In this document: positions 1 through 10,400 of the stretch, piece by piece
How the letters are laid out: each line of letters starts with the position of its first letter
Position numbering within the stretch: the first letter of the stretch is position 1
Origin: Ornithodoros turicata
Lineage: Eukaryota > Arthropoda > Arachnida > Ixodida > Argasidae
NCBI RefSeq assembly: GCF_037126465.1
Contig: NC_088201.1
Location: forward strand, 123,640,324 to 123,704,323
Direction of reading: 5' to 3'
DNA length: 64,000 nucleotides
The notes under the pieces: generated by a model
Told to the model about the DNA's origin: nothing
Database searches by the model: none
Seen by the model: only the letters and a program-made list of their open reading frames with translations
Program-made: the position numbers and the translations under genes

Positions 1-38
1 TGCACAATAGTGAGTCAATGATGTATCTTTTCATTTAG

Positions 39-2092
39 GCAGCCAAGCAAACCTCAGTGCAAAACCCAGAGAAGCATTGGTGTCGAAGTTGACTTGGCTG
101 CAATGTCATCCAACACGCAACGCTGTGCAAGGTCACTGTCCCCAGTTCGTTCTTCCACACCAGTGCTTGACCACACTGTGCCTGCTATGGACCTTGCATC
201 TGGAGAAGGCACAATAACAGCAGTATGCCCAGATGACAGCCCATACATGCCAACTCTTGACAGCACAATGAGGTCAGTGCAATATAGTTGGTGTGCTGAA
301 ACCTGCGTCACTTTGTCTCTGTATATTAGGAGCACAGATGATGAAATCTCCCCGCACAAAGACAACAAATATATTGTCTTTGAGAGTCAACTGAGGGAGC
401 TGTCCCAGACCTGCAAAGTGTGCCTGCAGCGTTGCAATCCCATATTTACTTGTAAAGGAACTCTCCTATGCGCTGAAAGCAGCTGCAATGGTGGCCACAA
501 TTATGTGTGGGAAAGCTAGCCCTACACTGCCAATAAGCCAGCAAGAAACTTGCTTTTGTCTGCTGCCATTCTCTTCAGCAGATCAAGCCCAGTTTCGACG
601 CTGAGGATGCTGGAATTAATGAATATGAAGGTAAGCAGGAAGAGCTCTTGGGAAATGTGAGCTCTCTAAGATACATTGTGGTGCGGAAATGTAAATGTTT
701 GGAGGTCTAAATATAAAGGAGTTAGACTCAACAACATTCGTATTACCGCAGGTCTTCTGTAGACACACATATTTTAATTACCAGAGGAGCTACCTGCTGC
801 CAGCAATTGAACAAGTAAGATGCAATCCTGTAAAAAACCTAGAGATATTGTGCCTCTAAAACTTGCCCACAATGAATATCTATATATATTTTTTTTTCAT
901 TTTCTATTAATGAAGCGTACACAACTTGGCTATACGGGTGTACACACCATAACCGTCTAACCCCCTTTAGGTCTGGACAAATCACCAGGCACAATTGATG
1001 ACAGAAATTCAGAGAAAGGAGTTATCTCTCACTGGAGGTGGACCCTGTGACTCACCTGGTCACAACTCTAAGTACCTGACATACAGCTTCTATCATGAAG
1101 GTTTGAGGAAAATTGTCCACACTGTTCAGGTGCAGGTAAGGTATGCTCCCACCTACCATAGCACAGAAAGTTATAGCCATGGCATAATTATTGGGTGATT
1201 GAAACTTATTGGGTGATTGGGGTGATTGAAAAAATTGAGTGGATTGCAAATTACTATTGTTCCTTCAGGCAAATGAAGTGGCATCAAGTAGTCACATGGA
1301 ACTTGAAGCAGTACGCCGGGGTCTCGAAGAGCTGGCAGATCTCAACGTTCTGTTGAATAGCTTCACGACAGACCGCCACCCTGGAGTACACGGAAGTACA
1401 TGCGTACGACACATCCAGATGTTAAACATCAGTTTGACGTGTGGCACGTGTCTAAAGGTATCCACTTGAGGAAGAAAAAGCTAGTGCTTGTTTCTTTATG
1501 TAAGTGTTCAAAGAACAGAGTGATAACATTGTGATGTATAAATGAAACATGCAATGGAAGAAATGAAGCACACGTGCACTTTGTCCCAAACCGTACTGCA
1601 CCTACACCACATTTTGCACCAAACTTATAAACCTTTTTCTTGATCATCAATCTCTGGGTAGTCTGATTTTAACACAGTACTCCTTTGTTGAAACAGGTAT
1701 CCGAAAAAAGAAGGTGGCAGCCAGTAAGGAGAAAAACTGTGAACCATGTGTGAACACTGTGAGCTCTAGAACTGTGGGTGAAGCCAGTGATAAATCATCG
1801 CTACCACTGCGTCACCCATAGTGAAGAGGATCACGAACAAGTTGTCTCCATGTGGCGTAGTTTCAACAATCACGTTTCAAATGTGCATCATGGTCATGAT
1901 GGAGCGTATTCACGGTGCCTTCACACACCCCTGAGTGATCAAAAGTGCCCTTAGCTTCTTCCGGGTAATGATGGCAGAGTGAGCAAAAAAGAATGTAATG
2001 AGAAATAAGATAGTCATGGTTTCCTGTTTTGCAGCCTCTCGTCCAAAGGCAAACCTGACCGCCATCACCGAGGCAAAGTATTTGCTGAAAGA
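39..2092 (+). pseudogene. Kolobok-like (THAP-family) transposase, decayed multi-exon copy 1
   Basis: I read six exons from splice sites and protein pattern: about 39-630, 752-814, 971-1135, 1269-1457, 1697-about 1950 and about 2035-2092. Exon 1 carries the IVFES-QLREL block and a C-x2-C / C...C zinc-like module (CKVCLQRC). Exon 3 has the GGGPCDSPGHNSKY core, exon 4 TDRHPG then (in another frame) FDVWHVSK, exon 5 HVSNVHHGHDG...CLHTPL, exon 6 AKYLLKDIQ. The same blocks recur in the minus-strand copy at 44.3-45.8 kb and in part at 52.4 kb. The family is known to me as DNA transposases with an N-terminal THAP finger; the Kolobok assignment rests on the TTAA-flanked termini seen around the 51-57 kb relative. 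The gene is broken: an in-frame TAG at 517-519, a frameshift near 1394, a stop near 1820, and no 3' end after 2092. The THAP finger would lie upstream of the window. Confidence 0.62.
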
Positions 2093-2805
2093 CATCCAGG
2101 GGTGCTAGACTCGTCAAAGCAGAACTAAGTTCAAAAGGTGACGTCGCGCGCGGAGGAGTTTTGAACTTCCGAAGTTCAAGAAAAATGGTTTCTTTCCCTG
2201 CAACTGAATTTGGGTCTACGTCAGTGCAAATCAAAATCAATGTGTGCGCGACCCGCCCACTGGCACGAGCGTGATAGAATGAAGAACGAGAAAGCGCACC
2301 GGCTTCTATCAACGGCGCTCCGATGAAGGGTGAAATGCAGAGCACTACATCCTTGAAGGACTTAAGGTCAAATCATACATTGTCAAATATATTTTGGCTG
2401 CGCGAACATTAGAATATTTCGGATCTCGTGGCGCATAACTCTGTTCGGAATGGAATACGGAATTATGTGAAATTTTAAATCGAACCAATATTTCTTCCAA
2501 ACTGAATGCATACAGAAACAGCATGACTCGAGGCCTGATCACAAAACACCCGCGCCACTGGAAAGAAAGAAAGAAAATAAAAAAAACCCTGGTGACACGG
2601 CTTTTCTTGTAACCTCCTCACTGTTGCTTCAGATAGCTGCGTCGTTTCAACCTTGCTGCCGCTATCAGCAGAAGCATGGAAGAAGGAACTGAAGGGGAGA
2701 CTCATCGTTCCTTTCCACTGTATTCGACATTACGTGACGGAGTAATTAACGCGGTCGAGACTTTGCGCAAAGAAAATTTTTCCCAGCTATTTTTATTGTA
2801 GTATG

Positions 2806-2882
2806 GGGATGTGTTAGTAGTAGGAGACCTTGTCCAGGAAAACTGGATGTCAGTTAGAGACATGGGTGTCTGGTTCGAACCC
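2806..2882 (+). repeat. tRNA-like (SINE head?) segment with A and B boxes
   Basis: A B-box-like string (GGTTCGAACCC, about 2871-2881) follows an A-box-like TAGTAGTAGG about 50 bases upstream, the spacing of a tRNA-derived RNA polymerase III promoter. No cloverleaf was completed by eye and no SINE body or tail is evident, so this may be a fragment or chance. Confidence 0.25.
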
Positions 2883-2947
2883 CACAGCGTCTGGGACACC
2901 GTCACGTGTGCGGAGGGCGCGGCGCCAGTGCGGAGGGTTGTCCGCGC

Positions 2948-4131
2948 GCTTATCGGCGGGGGAGGGCTGCGCGTGCGCTCATCTTAGCGTATTTTTCAGC
3001 CTGGGCTGACTTCTTTGGCCATATATGGGCCGACTTCACATATTTTTCCGATACAACAGGTGAGCAGTTTACATGCAGAGACATGCAAAGAAGGGTCATA
3101 CACAAAAAGTACAAGTGAAAATATATTTATTAATGCCAATCATGTTGCCAATTGTAAAGCCAATAGTGCTGGGAATTGGGCCAGTTGTGATGCCAATCAG
3201 GTGAAGGAGAAAAACCCAGCCGAAAAACCTTCACAGCCTGTAATAGAATAAACACAACACACATAATAAAGAACATACTTACGCATTACCAATTTCACAG
3301 ATTCCATATGGATATGACTCAATGGCATTAAAGAGGTATCTCTTATCAAAGTGGGCCAACTTCTTTCATCATTTTTCAATCTGCGCCGAATTTTTTTGCG
3401 ACTTTTTCCAGTGCGCGACAGGCGGCGCTCGGGTAGAGGGCTGCTGCGGTGGGCGGAGCGTGGCCGGAGGGTTGCGTGAGCGCTTACTTGCTCACATTTT
3501 TCAGCCTGGGCCGACTTCTTTCATCATTTTTCAATCTGTGTCGACTTCAATCGCAATTTTTTTCCCGCTACAGCAGGGGTGCAGTAGGCGATTTACATGC
3601 AAAGGATAGCCATACACAAAAGTACAAGTGTAAATATAATTTTATTAAAGTCATTAGTATCAGGAATTATGTTATGACTCCGTGTGAAGGAGAAAAACTC
3701 AGTCAAAAAATCTGATGCAATAGCATTGAAGGGGTATTTTATTAGTGATAATCACGCAAGTTTTCAATTAAGCAGAAGGAGTAGCACATTTTTAATAAAA
3801 GAAGATATTTTTAATCAATACGATTACTATCAAATTAAAAGTTTTATTATAAAAAGTCTAACATGACAACCATAGCGGAGTTTTAATTCCATAGTTCTAA
3901 TATGTAACTTCATGCGCAACAGCTAATATTCCATTATGATACATTTAATCAAAGAATATATTTTTAATCAATATAATTACAATCAAAATTAAAAGTTTTA
4001 TTATAAAAAGTCTAACATTATTATACGTGACCACCATACTGGAGCTTTAATTACAAGTGTCAATATATGTATGTGAACAGCAGAGAACCTGGAAGACCAT
4101 GAGACACGAACACGAGAGGAAATAAAATCTA
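2948..4131 (+). repeat. Large inverted repeat, left arm, distal part
   Basis: This stretch is the reverse complement of 20559-21740 with only scattered differences. The match on the left begins at the GCTTATCGGC run at 2948. Left-arm sequence just outside 2948 still resembles the second internal unit, so the right arm, not the left, may be the truncated one. The segment contains two diverged copies of a roughly 540-bp unit and ends at the gypsy-1 insertion, where TCTA (4128-4131) is the first copy of the target duplication. I see no gene here; the short frames are mirrored in both arms and look like repeat translations. Confidence 0.9.
2990..3740 (+). repeat. Two diverged ~540-bp tandem units inside the inverted-repeat arm
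   Basis: Each unit has a GC-rich block, then TTTTTCAGCCTGGGC followed by a GACTTCTT motif, then TTTACATGCA...CATACACAAAA and AGTACAAGTG, then an AT-rich stretch and a GAAGGAGAAAAAC block. Copies start near 2990 and 3500, with an extra GACTTCTTTCATCATTTTTC block near 3357. A further short tandem repeat (AAAGTTTTATTATAAAAAGTC) occurs near 3838 and 3985. Sub-repeats of this kind inside inverted arms are typical of foldback elements and of regulatory repeat regions in DNA viruses; which applies here is unknown. Confidence 0.7.
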
Positions 4132-4256
4132 TGTAACGGGTATCAGTAGGAGTCCTTTAATCAACCAACCGACCAAATCAGTCTTCAATCTCGAACCCCG
4201 TGCCCGTGCTCTACGTCGCGAGATGTGCCTTAATCGTCTCTTCGTCGTCTGCTACA
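4132..4256 (-). repeat. gypsy-1 3' LTR
   Basis: 125 bp, identical by eye to 13452-13576. Read on the minus strand it starts TGTAGCAGAC and ends CCCGTTACA, a TG...CA type LTR. The polypurine tract lies directly beside it at 4257-4270. It is unusually short for a gypsy LTR. Confidence 0.93.
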
Positions 4257-4298
4257 CTATCCCCCCTTTTGACAAAAGGAATAGTTCCTCCTCGGAAA

Positions 4299-5759
4299 TT
4301 AGAGTGTGTTGCCATCATCCAGGTAACGCGCAGGTTTGCGAAGCAACGATCGGGGCCGGAGGTTATAGCGTCGAGGTACATCTGGAGAAGGTGGAGGCGA
4401 AGGTGACGGGACGCCGGAGGGTGTGTTAGTTGGAGAGTCATCAGTTGAACTTGTTGTGTTGAACGGGGACTCATCGACGTCACCACTCGGGGACTCACTA
4501 CTGGACGTTTCACCGGGGCTAGTGCATTTCCCATCCTCTCCAGACGTCGTAGTAGGCGAAACATCAACGCCGTCCAAAGGCTGCACAGAGTGACCTAGTC
4601 TGTTCGCTACTTGGACGCTACGTTCGGAGGACGAGCTACAGTCAGGGGACGAGCTTCCGCGGATGACACTGTCGCCCTCTGTCTCCGAGTGCGCGGGTAA
4701 ACGTATGACGTGTTCGTACGTGTCGTCCGACGCGGAAGGTGGTGTGCTGTAGTCGCTGTGATGTCCGTGGTTCGCGCTGTGTGCCTCCCACATGCGGCCG
4801 GTGTTTAACGGCTTTAAGCGGTTGTGATGGACAACGATCCGCTTCCGCTGGTTTCGCTGGTCTTGGACACGGAACACTGCATTGGGTAGCTTCTCGATGA
4901 TCTTGTACGGTCCCTGCCACGGCAGGTGGAATTTACGGCACGTCCCTCGCTTAATAGCCGGCGAGTGAAGTAGGACCAGGTCACCGACGTCGTATAGGTA
5001 TTCCGAAACACGGCGGTCGTAGTAGGATTTCTGGGTTTGCTTCGCTCGCTCGTCGTTGGCTAGCGCGGTGCGATGTGCCTTGGTAAGGTTGCGGAGATGC
5101 CTGGTGTGTGGATCACTACGATGAACGTGCTCGAAGGTATCTAAAAGAAGGTCTTGCGTGGTGGTCATTTCCCTGCCGAAGAGAAGAAAGTGCGGAGTGA
5201 CCCCGGTCGACTCGTGGACGCTCGAACGATACGCCATCAGCGCGAGCGGTAGCCGCACGTCCCAGTCTGTCCCTTCATCACAAACGTAAAGGCTCAGCAC
5301 GTTAATGAGGGTCCGATTGAGTCTTTCTACCAGGCCGTCTGACTGGGGGTGGTAAGGAGAAGTTCTTGTTTTGTTGATCCCCAGGACAGAACACATTTCC
5401 TTAAAGACGTTACTCTCGAATGACCGCCCTTGATCGGAATGTAGGGCGGACGGCAAACCATACCGACTGAACACATTTTTGATTAGACAGTCCGCCACTT
5501 CACGGGCTTCCTTCATACGTAGCGGAAATGCTTCGGGCCACCGTGTAAAGTAATCGCTCATGACGAGTATATATTTATATCCTAGCGAAGTCTCTGGGAG
5601 AGGGCCGACGATATCGACAGCGAGTCTCTCGAACGGGTTTGTGGCCGAGTCGGTGACAAGAGGAGCTCGGGGTGTCGACGGAGGTCCTTTCCTTGCAGCG
5701 CACAGGATGCAATCGGAGCACCACCGTTGTACATCATGTTTCATGCCGACCAGAACCAC
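4299..5759 (-). CDS. gypsy-1 integrase region (pol 3' part)
   Basis: A 486-residue open frame. It holds the second half of the HHCC zinc module (C-S-D-C-I-L-C), then a retroviral-type integrase core. The catalytic triad reads D49 (AVDIVGPLP), D109 (HSDQG) and E145 (GLVERLN), giving DD35E spacing. A GPY/F-like C-terminal module follows (WQGPYKIIEKLPN, then HHNRLKP) and a long Ser/Thr/Pro-rich tail ending RRYNLRPR. The frame begins at a non-ATG codon because a frameshift near 5757 separates it from the RNase H frame; in an intact element both belong to one Pol polyprotein. It would join the element cDNA to the host chromosome. The core motifs look intact, but the frameshift and the absent RT make it non-functional in this copy unless translated by frameshifting. 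Confidence 0.9.
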   Translation of the reverse strand: MVLVGMKHDVQRWCSDCILCAARKGPPSTPRAPLVTDSATNPFERLAVDIVGPLPETSLGYKYILVMSDYFTRWPEAFPLRMKEAREVADCLIKNVFSRYGLPSALHSDQGRSFESNVFKEMCSVLGINKTRTSPYHPQSDGLVERLNRTLINVLSLYVCDEGTDWDVRLPLALMAYRSSVHESTGVTPHFLLFGREMTTTQDLLLDTFEHVHRSDPHTRHLRNLTKAHRTALANDERAKQTQKSYYDRRVSEYLYDVGDLVLLHSPAIKRGTCRKFHLPWQGPYKIIEKLPNAVFRVQDQRNQRKRIVVHHNRLKPLNTGRMWEAHSANHGHHSDYSTPPSASDDTYEHVIRLPAHSETEGDSVIRGSSSPDCSSSSERSVQVANRLGHSVQPLDGVDVSPTTTSGEDGKCTSPGETSSSESPSGDVDESPFNTTSSTDDSPTNTPSGVPSPSPPPSPDVPRRYNLRPRSLLRKPARYLDDGNTL

Positions 5760-6500
5760 CTCTGGCGGGCCTTCTCCAACGTTTTCCTGACGCCAAAATG
5801 CCCGCCGTCGGGGGCGTCGTGAGCCCTACGCAGTGCGTCAGCGACCATTGAAGCGGGCAATACGGGAACTGCCTTTGGGCTCCTTTAGGGCTCCAAGCGA
5901 GGCAACCATGTTTGAGGAGCAGGTTCCTTCGGTGTCTAAGCAGAGAGTGTACTGGTGGTTCAAGCGGGGGTGTCGTGGCAATTTCGCGAGAACAGATGGG
6001 GATCACATTTCCAAGTACGGGATCGGTGCGCTGCTCCGCGCGAAGTTGTTCGTGGGTGAGCTCGGGTGCCAAAGTTGTGTGATTGACTGTGGACGCGTTG
6101 CATTTGACCCATGTTGGATACCTCGACAACGCATCAGCGTTCGAGTGCTGCCGGCCCGGACGGTGGACGACCTTGAAGTCGAACTCCTCCAACGATTCTA
6201 TCCACCGGGCTAACTGGCCTTCCGGTTCGTTGAAGCTACGAAGCCACTGGAGGGCACTATGGTCAGTTCTACAAATGAATTCGTGGCCGAGAAGGTAGTG
6301 GCGAAAGTACCGTGTAAAATGAACGCAAGCAAGCATTTCCTTTCTAGTCACGCTGTACTTGCGTTCTGCTTTTGTCAACGCTCGTCTGCCGTATGAGATC
6401 ACTCTCTCAACACCATCCTGAGCTTGGGCAAGAACTGCACCGATGCCGGCGTCACTGGCGTCGGTGTCCAGGATGAAGGGTAGAGTGATGTCTGGATATG
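5745..6500 (-). pseudogene. gypsy-1 RNase H and integrase N-terminal module
   Basis: The frame begins after the deletion junction with YPDITLPFILDTDASDAGIG, the start of the Ty3/gypsy RNase H domain. It continues with YSVTRKEMLA, FRTDHSAL-type sequence (CRTDHSALQWL) and HRPGRQHSNADALSR, the end of RNase H. The integrase HH half (HDAPDGGHFG) follows but lies in a different frame from the C-terminal integrase part, so at least one frameshift occurs between about 5757 and 5900. RNase H would remove template RNA during reverse transcription. No RT catalytic motif precedes it. Confidence 0.85.
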
Positions 6501-6539
6501 CCTTGTTCCTGGATGCAGTGTTCCTTTATTGAAATCCAA

Positions 6540-6798
6540 ACGGAAACGATGTCGTGTCAGAAAGTCGATGCCCAAGATGCAATCATGGGCAATGCCAGCC
6601 ACTACGAGGACGGAGTGTTGTGTAATCCGCCGACTGTAATCTGTACGGCACACGAGCCGCGAACGTCAAGTGGAGCACCGTCGAGAGCATACAGAGTGGG
6701 AGCGGTAGACAACAGAGCTGGGCATCGATCTCCGGGCAGGGTGGCCCACCGTGAGTATCCCAGGATGGTGACAGCCGAACCGGTATCAACGAGCATAG
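6540..6798 (-). pseudogene. gypsy-1 aspartic protease, C-terminal part
   Basis: It contains the retroviral aspartic protease active site VDTGSAVTILG (DTGS at 6777-6788), then a shifted frame with ITVGG-type sequence and the conserved end CILGIDFLTRH. The protein is cut just upstream of the active site by gypsy-2; its N-terminal side continues at 12443-12640. A frameshift separates the active site from the ILGIDFL segment. Immediately downstream the reading jumps to RNase H, marking the RT deletion. Confidence 0.82.
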
Positions 6799-7044
6799 TG
6801 TGAGTGTATAATGTCGCACCGGCCACCGCATTCCTTCTCAGGCGCCTATGCGCGCAGCCATTGGACCCTGCACCCTCTCTCTCAGCTTGCTTCGGAGAGC
6901 GCGCGGGAGATCGCCTCTGGGCGTGGTAGTGGTTGGATGTACTCTCTGCATGTCTTCAGTAAATTCATTCCCAGTTTGACCCAGTCTCCGTAGCCTCATC
7001 TTTTATACTTCCTATCCCTCCATTCCCATCCCCTAACCCTCACA
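6799..7044 (+). repeat. gypsy-2 5' LTR
   Basis: 246 bp, no difference from 12197-12442 seen by eye. A TCTTTTATACTT stretch near 6999 is TATA-like and would fit the U3/R boundary. A short frame inside (6811-6993) is duplicated in the other LTR and is not a gene. Confidence 0.95.
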
Positions 7045-7046
7045 TC

Positions 7047-7057
7047 TGGCGCAGTCG
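7047..7057 (+). promoter_or_regulatory. gypsy-2 primer binding site (tRNA-Ser type)
   Basis: TGGCGCAGTCG begins two bases after the LTR and is complementary to the 3' end of tRNA-Ser including CCA. It would prime minus-strand DNA synthesis. Confidence 0.8.
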
Positions 7058-7418
7058 ACTATCGAACTTCTGCAACCGCACCTCGCCCTAGCTACAACGA
7101 CTGTGACAGCACTCCTCAGCCCGCTGAGCTAGCCTTCCGCCACTTCATCTTCGCTTTCGTTGTCACCTTCTTCCATCAGCCAGCTGCAACGTCCGCCCGA
7201 TCTCCACAACGTCGCCTCCCTAAGTTTATCGTCTTATCACCGTGACCGCCGTTATCAGCCACAAAGATGGATACCTCGAGCCATTGTTCTCCGAGACCTT
7301 GAGTTTCCTCCTCTCCTGGCCTCCCCGAGAAGCCCGAGGATCGCCTTCGCCTGTACGTTCGGCTCTCCGGAGCGGACGGCAACCTTCGCCTACTACTGCC
7401 GCCTCCTATACCATAACC

Positions 7419-10400
7419 ATGCCAGGTATCATCTGGGACCAGTTGGATCCCGCTACGATGTCCCGCCTCGGTGTTGACCTCATAAGGGAAGAACTTGAAG
7501 CACGTCAGCTCGACACCACTGGCACAAAAGAAGAGCTCATCAATCGCTTGCTCACCGATATCAACGCCCGACGAGAAGCCTCGCCGCATCCGCGCGAACT
7601 CAGCACGGATCACGGCGCGTCACAAAGCCCCGCTCTTCAGCACGTCCCGCACCTCGTTACGACAGTCACTACCCTGCCGGATTTGTCGTCTTCCATACCC
7701 TGTTTCGAAGATTCACCAAAACAGGATGCCACCTTTTGGTTGGACGACGTTCGGCGTGTTCAGCGTCTTGCATCTTGGGATGATGCCACTACCCGTCTGA
7801 TTGCAGCTAGCAAGCTAAAAGGTGCCGCTCGCAACTGGCACCTCGCCTTCGGCAATCAGTACGACAGTTGGACAACTTGGAGAGCCGCGTTTGAAGAAAC
7901 TTTTTCTGCGGAGTTGACTCTCATCGAATGGCAGCATCGCGTTATGAACGTCACACAGGGCCCTGGAGAATCTCTCCATCAGTACGTTTTTGCAAAACTC
8001 AGGCGGATCGAGCGCTGCCCCGTTAGGCTCAGTGACCCGCAGAAGATCGACTACCTGCTCCAAGGAATTCGCGACCAGCCTACCTCACTGGCTTTAGCAG
8101 CTAACAGACCATCAACGGTGAAGGACTTTGTCGCAATTTGCACAAGTATGGACAAGAGCATACACCACAACACACGTCCATCACCGCACCTGCCCAAGAT
8201 GACAGAGCAGCCCCCACAAGGAACACCGCTCACGCCGCCGGTACAGCCCGCCAAAACACAAGCTGCTACACCATTTGCACCTCCAAGACCATCACGCTCA
8301 CGGTTAGCTGATCTACCTGCTGACCAGAAGGAAGCAAGGTACGAAGCTATCTCCAAACAGTACGGTGCACCAGCTTTCCGCAGTGGCCAAGATCTGTCCT
8401 CAGCTGTCTGCTATCAATGCAAAAACCTCGGACACCTGGCTTCTAAATGCCCTTCACGCACCAACTCCTCTGCTCAGCCCTCTCGATCACAAAGGGGACC
8501 ACCGCCTCCACCTGCACTCCACAGCACTCCAGCAACTTTGGAAGGATCGCAGTTCTTGTGTCCATTTTTCCAGGCAACAGTTACAGGCATCGGTGAATGT
8601 GAAGCATTCCCAGACTCTGGTTCCAAAGTGACACTTGTCTCAAGGTCCTTTGTCCCTGCTCACTTGCTGAACCCATGGACCATGCCTCCCCTTGCTGTTG
8701 TGGGCAACACTACAGTGCTCCCAGTGGGTACCGCCCTCCTCAAGATCGTCATTGGAACCATCTCTGGTATAGTAGAGGCTGCAGTCCTGGAAAACAACGT
8801 CCTCCCATTTATTCTCGGCGAGGATTGGTTCGAAGCAGCCCATGCACGTCTTTTCTTTGAGCCTCCGAAGCCCGCCCAACTGGAACATCCTACATCAGGA
8901 GTAATCGTTGTCGCCATGCAGAAACTTGCTCCACGAATGGCCAATGGAGTTATCCTCGCTCAGTCTAGCCTCGTCACGAAGATAGAGGATATATCTCCTG
9001 GTTGCCTCCAAAAAGAACCTCTGCCTTCCCCTCAGCAGCCCGCTTGGCAAGCCCTTGCTCAGATGTCTATGCCTTCACAGTTGACCGGCTCTAGTGCAAC
9101 AACTCCCAACACAGCTACTGTGTTAACCCCCATTCATCCTGACCTACCGCCAGCGCACATCGCCGACCAGCTATCCCAAAGCCAGCAGTCAGCCATCAGG
9201 GATCTACTCACTAAGCACAATGCGGTCTTTTCCCGTCATGAAGATGACTTAGGCCACTTCACTGGACTGCAACATCGTATCGACTTGCTACCCAACGTTT
9301 TGCCCTACAGCCGCAGCCCCTACAGATATGCACCTCAGGATAGGCAGTTCATTGAAGAAAAGGTCAAGGAACTCTTGCAACAAGGCATTGTGCTCCCAGC
9401 ATCGGGCCCCTGGGCTTTCCCAGTGGTGGTTGTGTCACAACAAGACAAGAAGCGCCTGTGCGTTAATTACGCTCCGTTGAACGAACGCACTGTGTCCGTG
9501 ATTCATCCGCTACCCCTGATTGACGACATCATTCAGGACGTCGCAGGTTCAGAATACTTCGCAACACTTGACCTGAAATCTGCATATTGGCAAGTTAGCC
9601 TTCGCCCGCAAGACTATGAGAAAACGGCATTTATTACGCACCACGGCACTTTTATGTGGACCAGAATGCCCTTCGGCTTGAAAAATGCGCCGTCCACATT
9701 TCAACGCATCATGCAAACAGTGTTCAGCAACCTTCAACCTCGATCGGACAATTCTGGTGTCAAAATATACCTCGATGATGTCCTGATCTACGCACACTCT
9801 TTTGACACTTTTGTCTCCCTTCTTCATGAAGCCCTACAGCTCCTGCATGCAAATGGACTCAAAGCGTCACTTGACAAATGTAGCTTTGGACTGTCAAGTA
9901 TCAAGTTCCTTGGATTTATCATCTCCAAAGATGGCTATCAACCAGACCCAGACAAAGCCGCCGCCATGTGTCGTATCCCCACTCCGAGTACCCACAAGCA
10001 GGTTCTCTCATGGATACAGACTGCTAGTTTCTACCGTCGCTTCATTAAAGGCTTTTCCAAGGTTGTAGCACCCCTCCAAGCTCTTCTCAAGTCCGCTACA
10101 TTTCAATGGACTCTGGAGTGTGCACAAGCGTTCCAGACCATTCGCGCTGCACTCACTCAGCCTCCCCTTCTTGCCCACTTCGACCCAACAGCGCCCACCA
10201 CTGTCACAACAGACGCCTCTGGTGTTGCAGTTGGTGCTGTGCTCTCGCAGGTCCAAAATAACATGGACGTTGTCATTGTCTTTGCAAGCCGTTCCCTCAC
10301 ACCAGATGAGCGCAAACTCCACTCCAACGTGTGGGAATGCATCGCTGTCCATTGGGCAATCACGGTGAAACTGCGTCATTATTTGCTTGGAATCAAGTTC

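Noticed and set aside
3322..3715. Overlapping ORFs of 88-95 residues, also present near 21057-21366
   Set aside because: They are mirrored copies of the arm sub-repeat, with compositions like low-complexity translations.
6811..6993. 60-residue ORF duplicated at 12209-12391
   Set aside because: It lies entirely inside the gypsy-2 LTR.
7242..7418. Extra 59 codons upstream in the gypsy-2 gag-pol frame
   Set aside because: The frame is open but begins with GTG; the first ATG at 7419 starts the SAP-like/Gag region.
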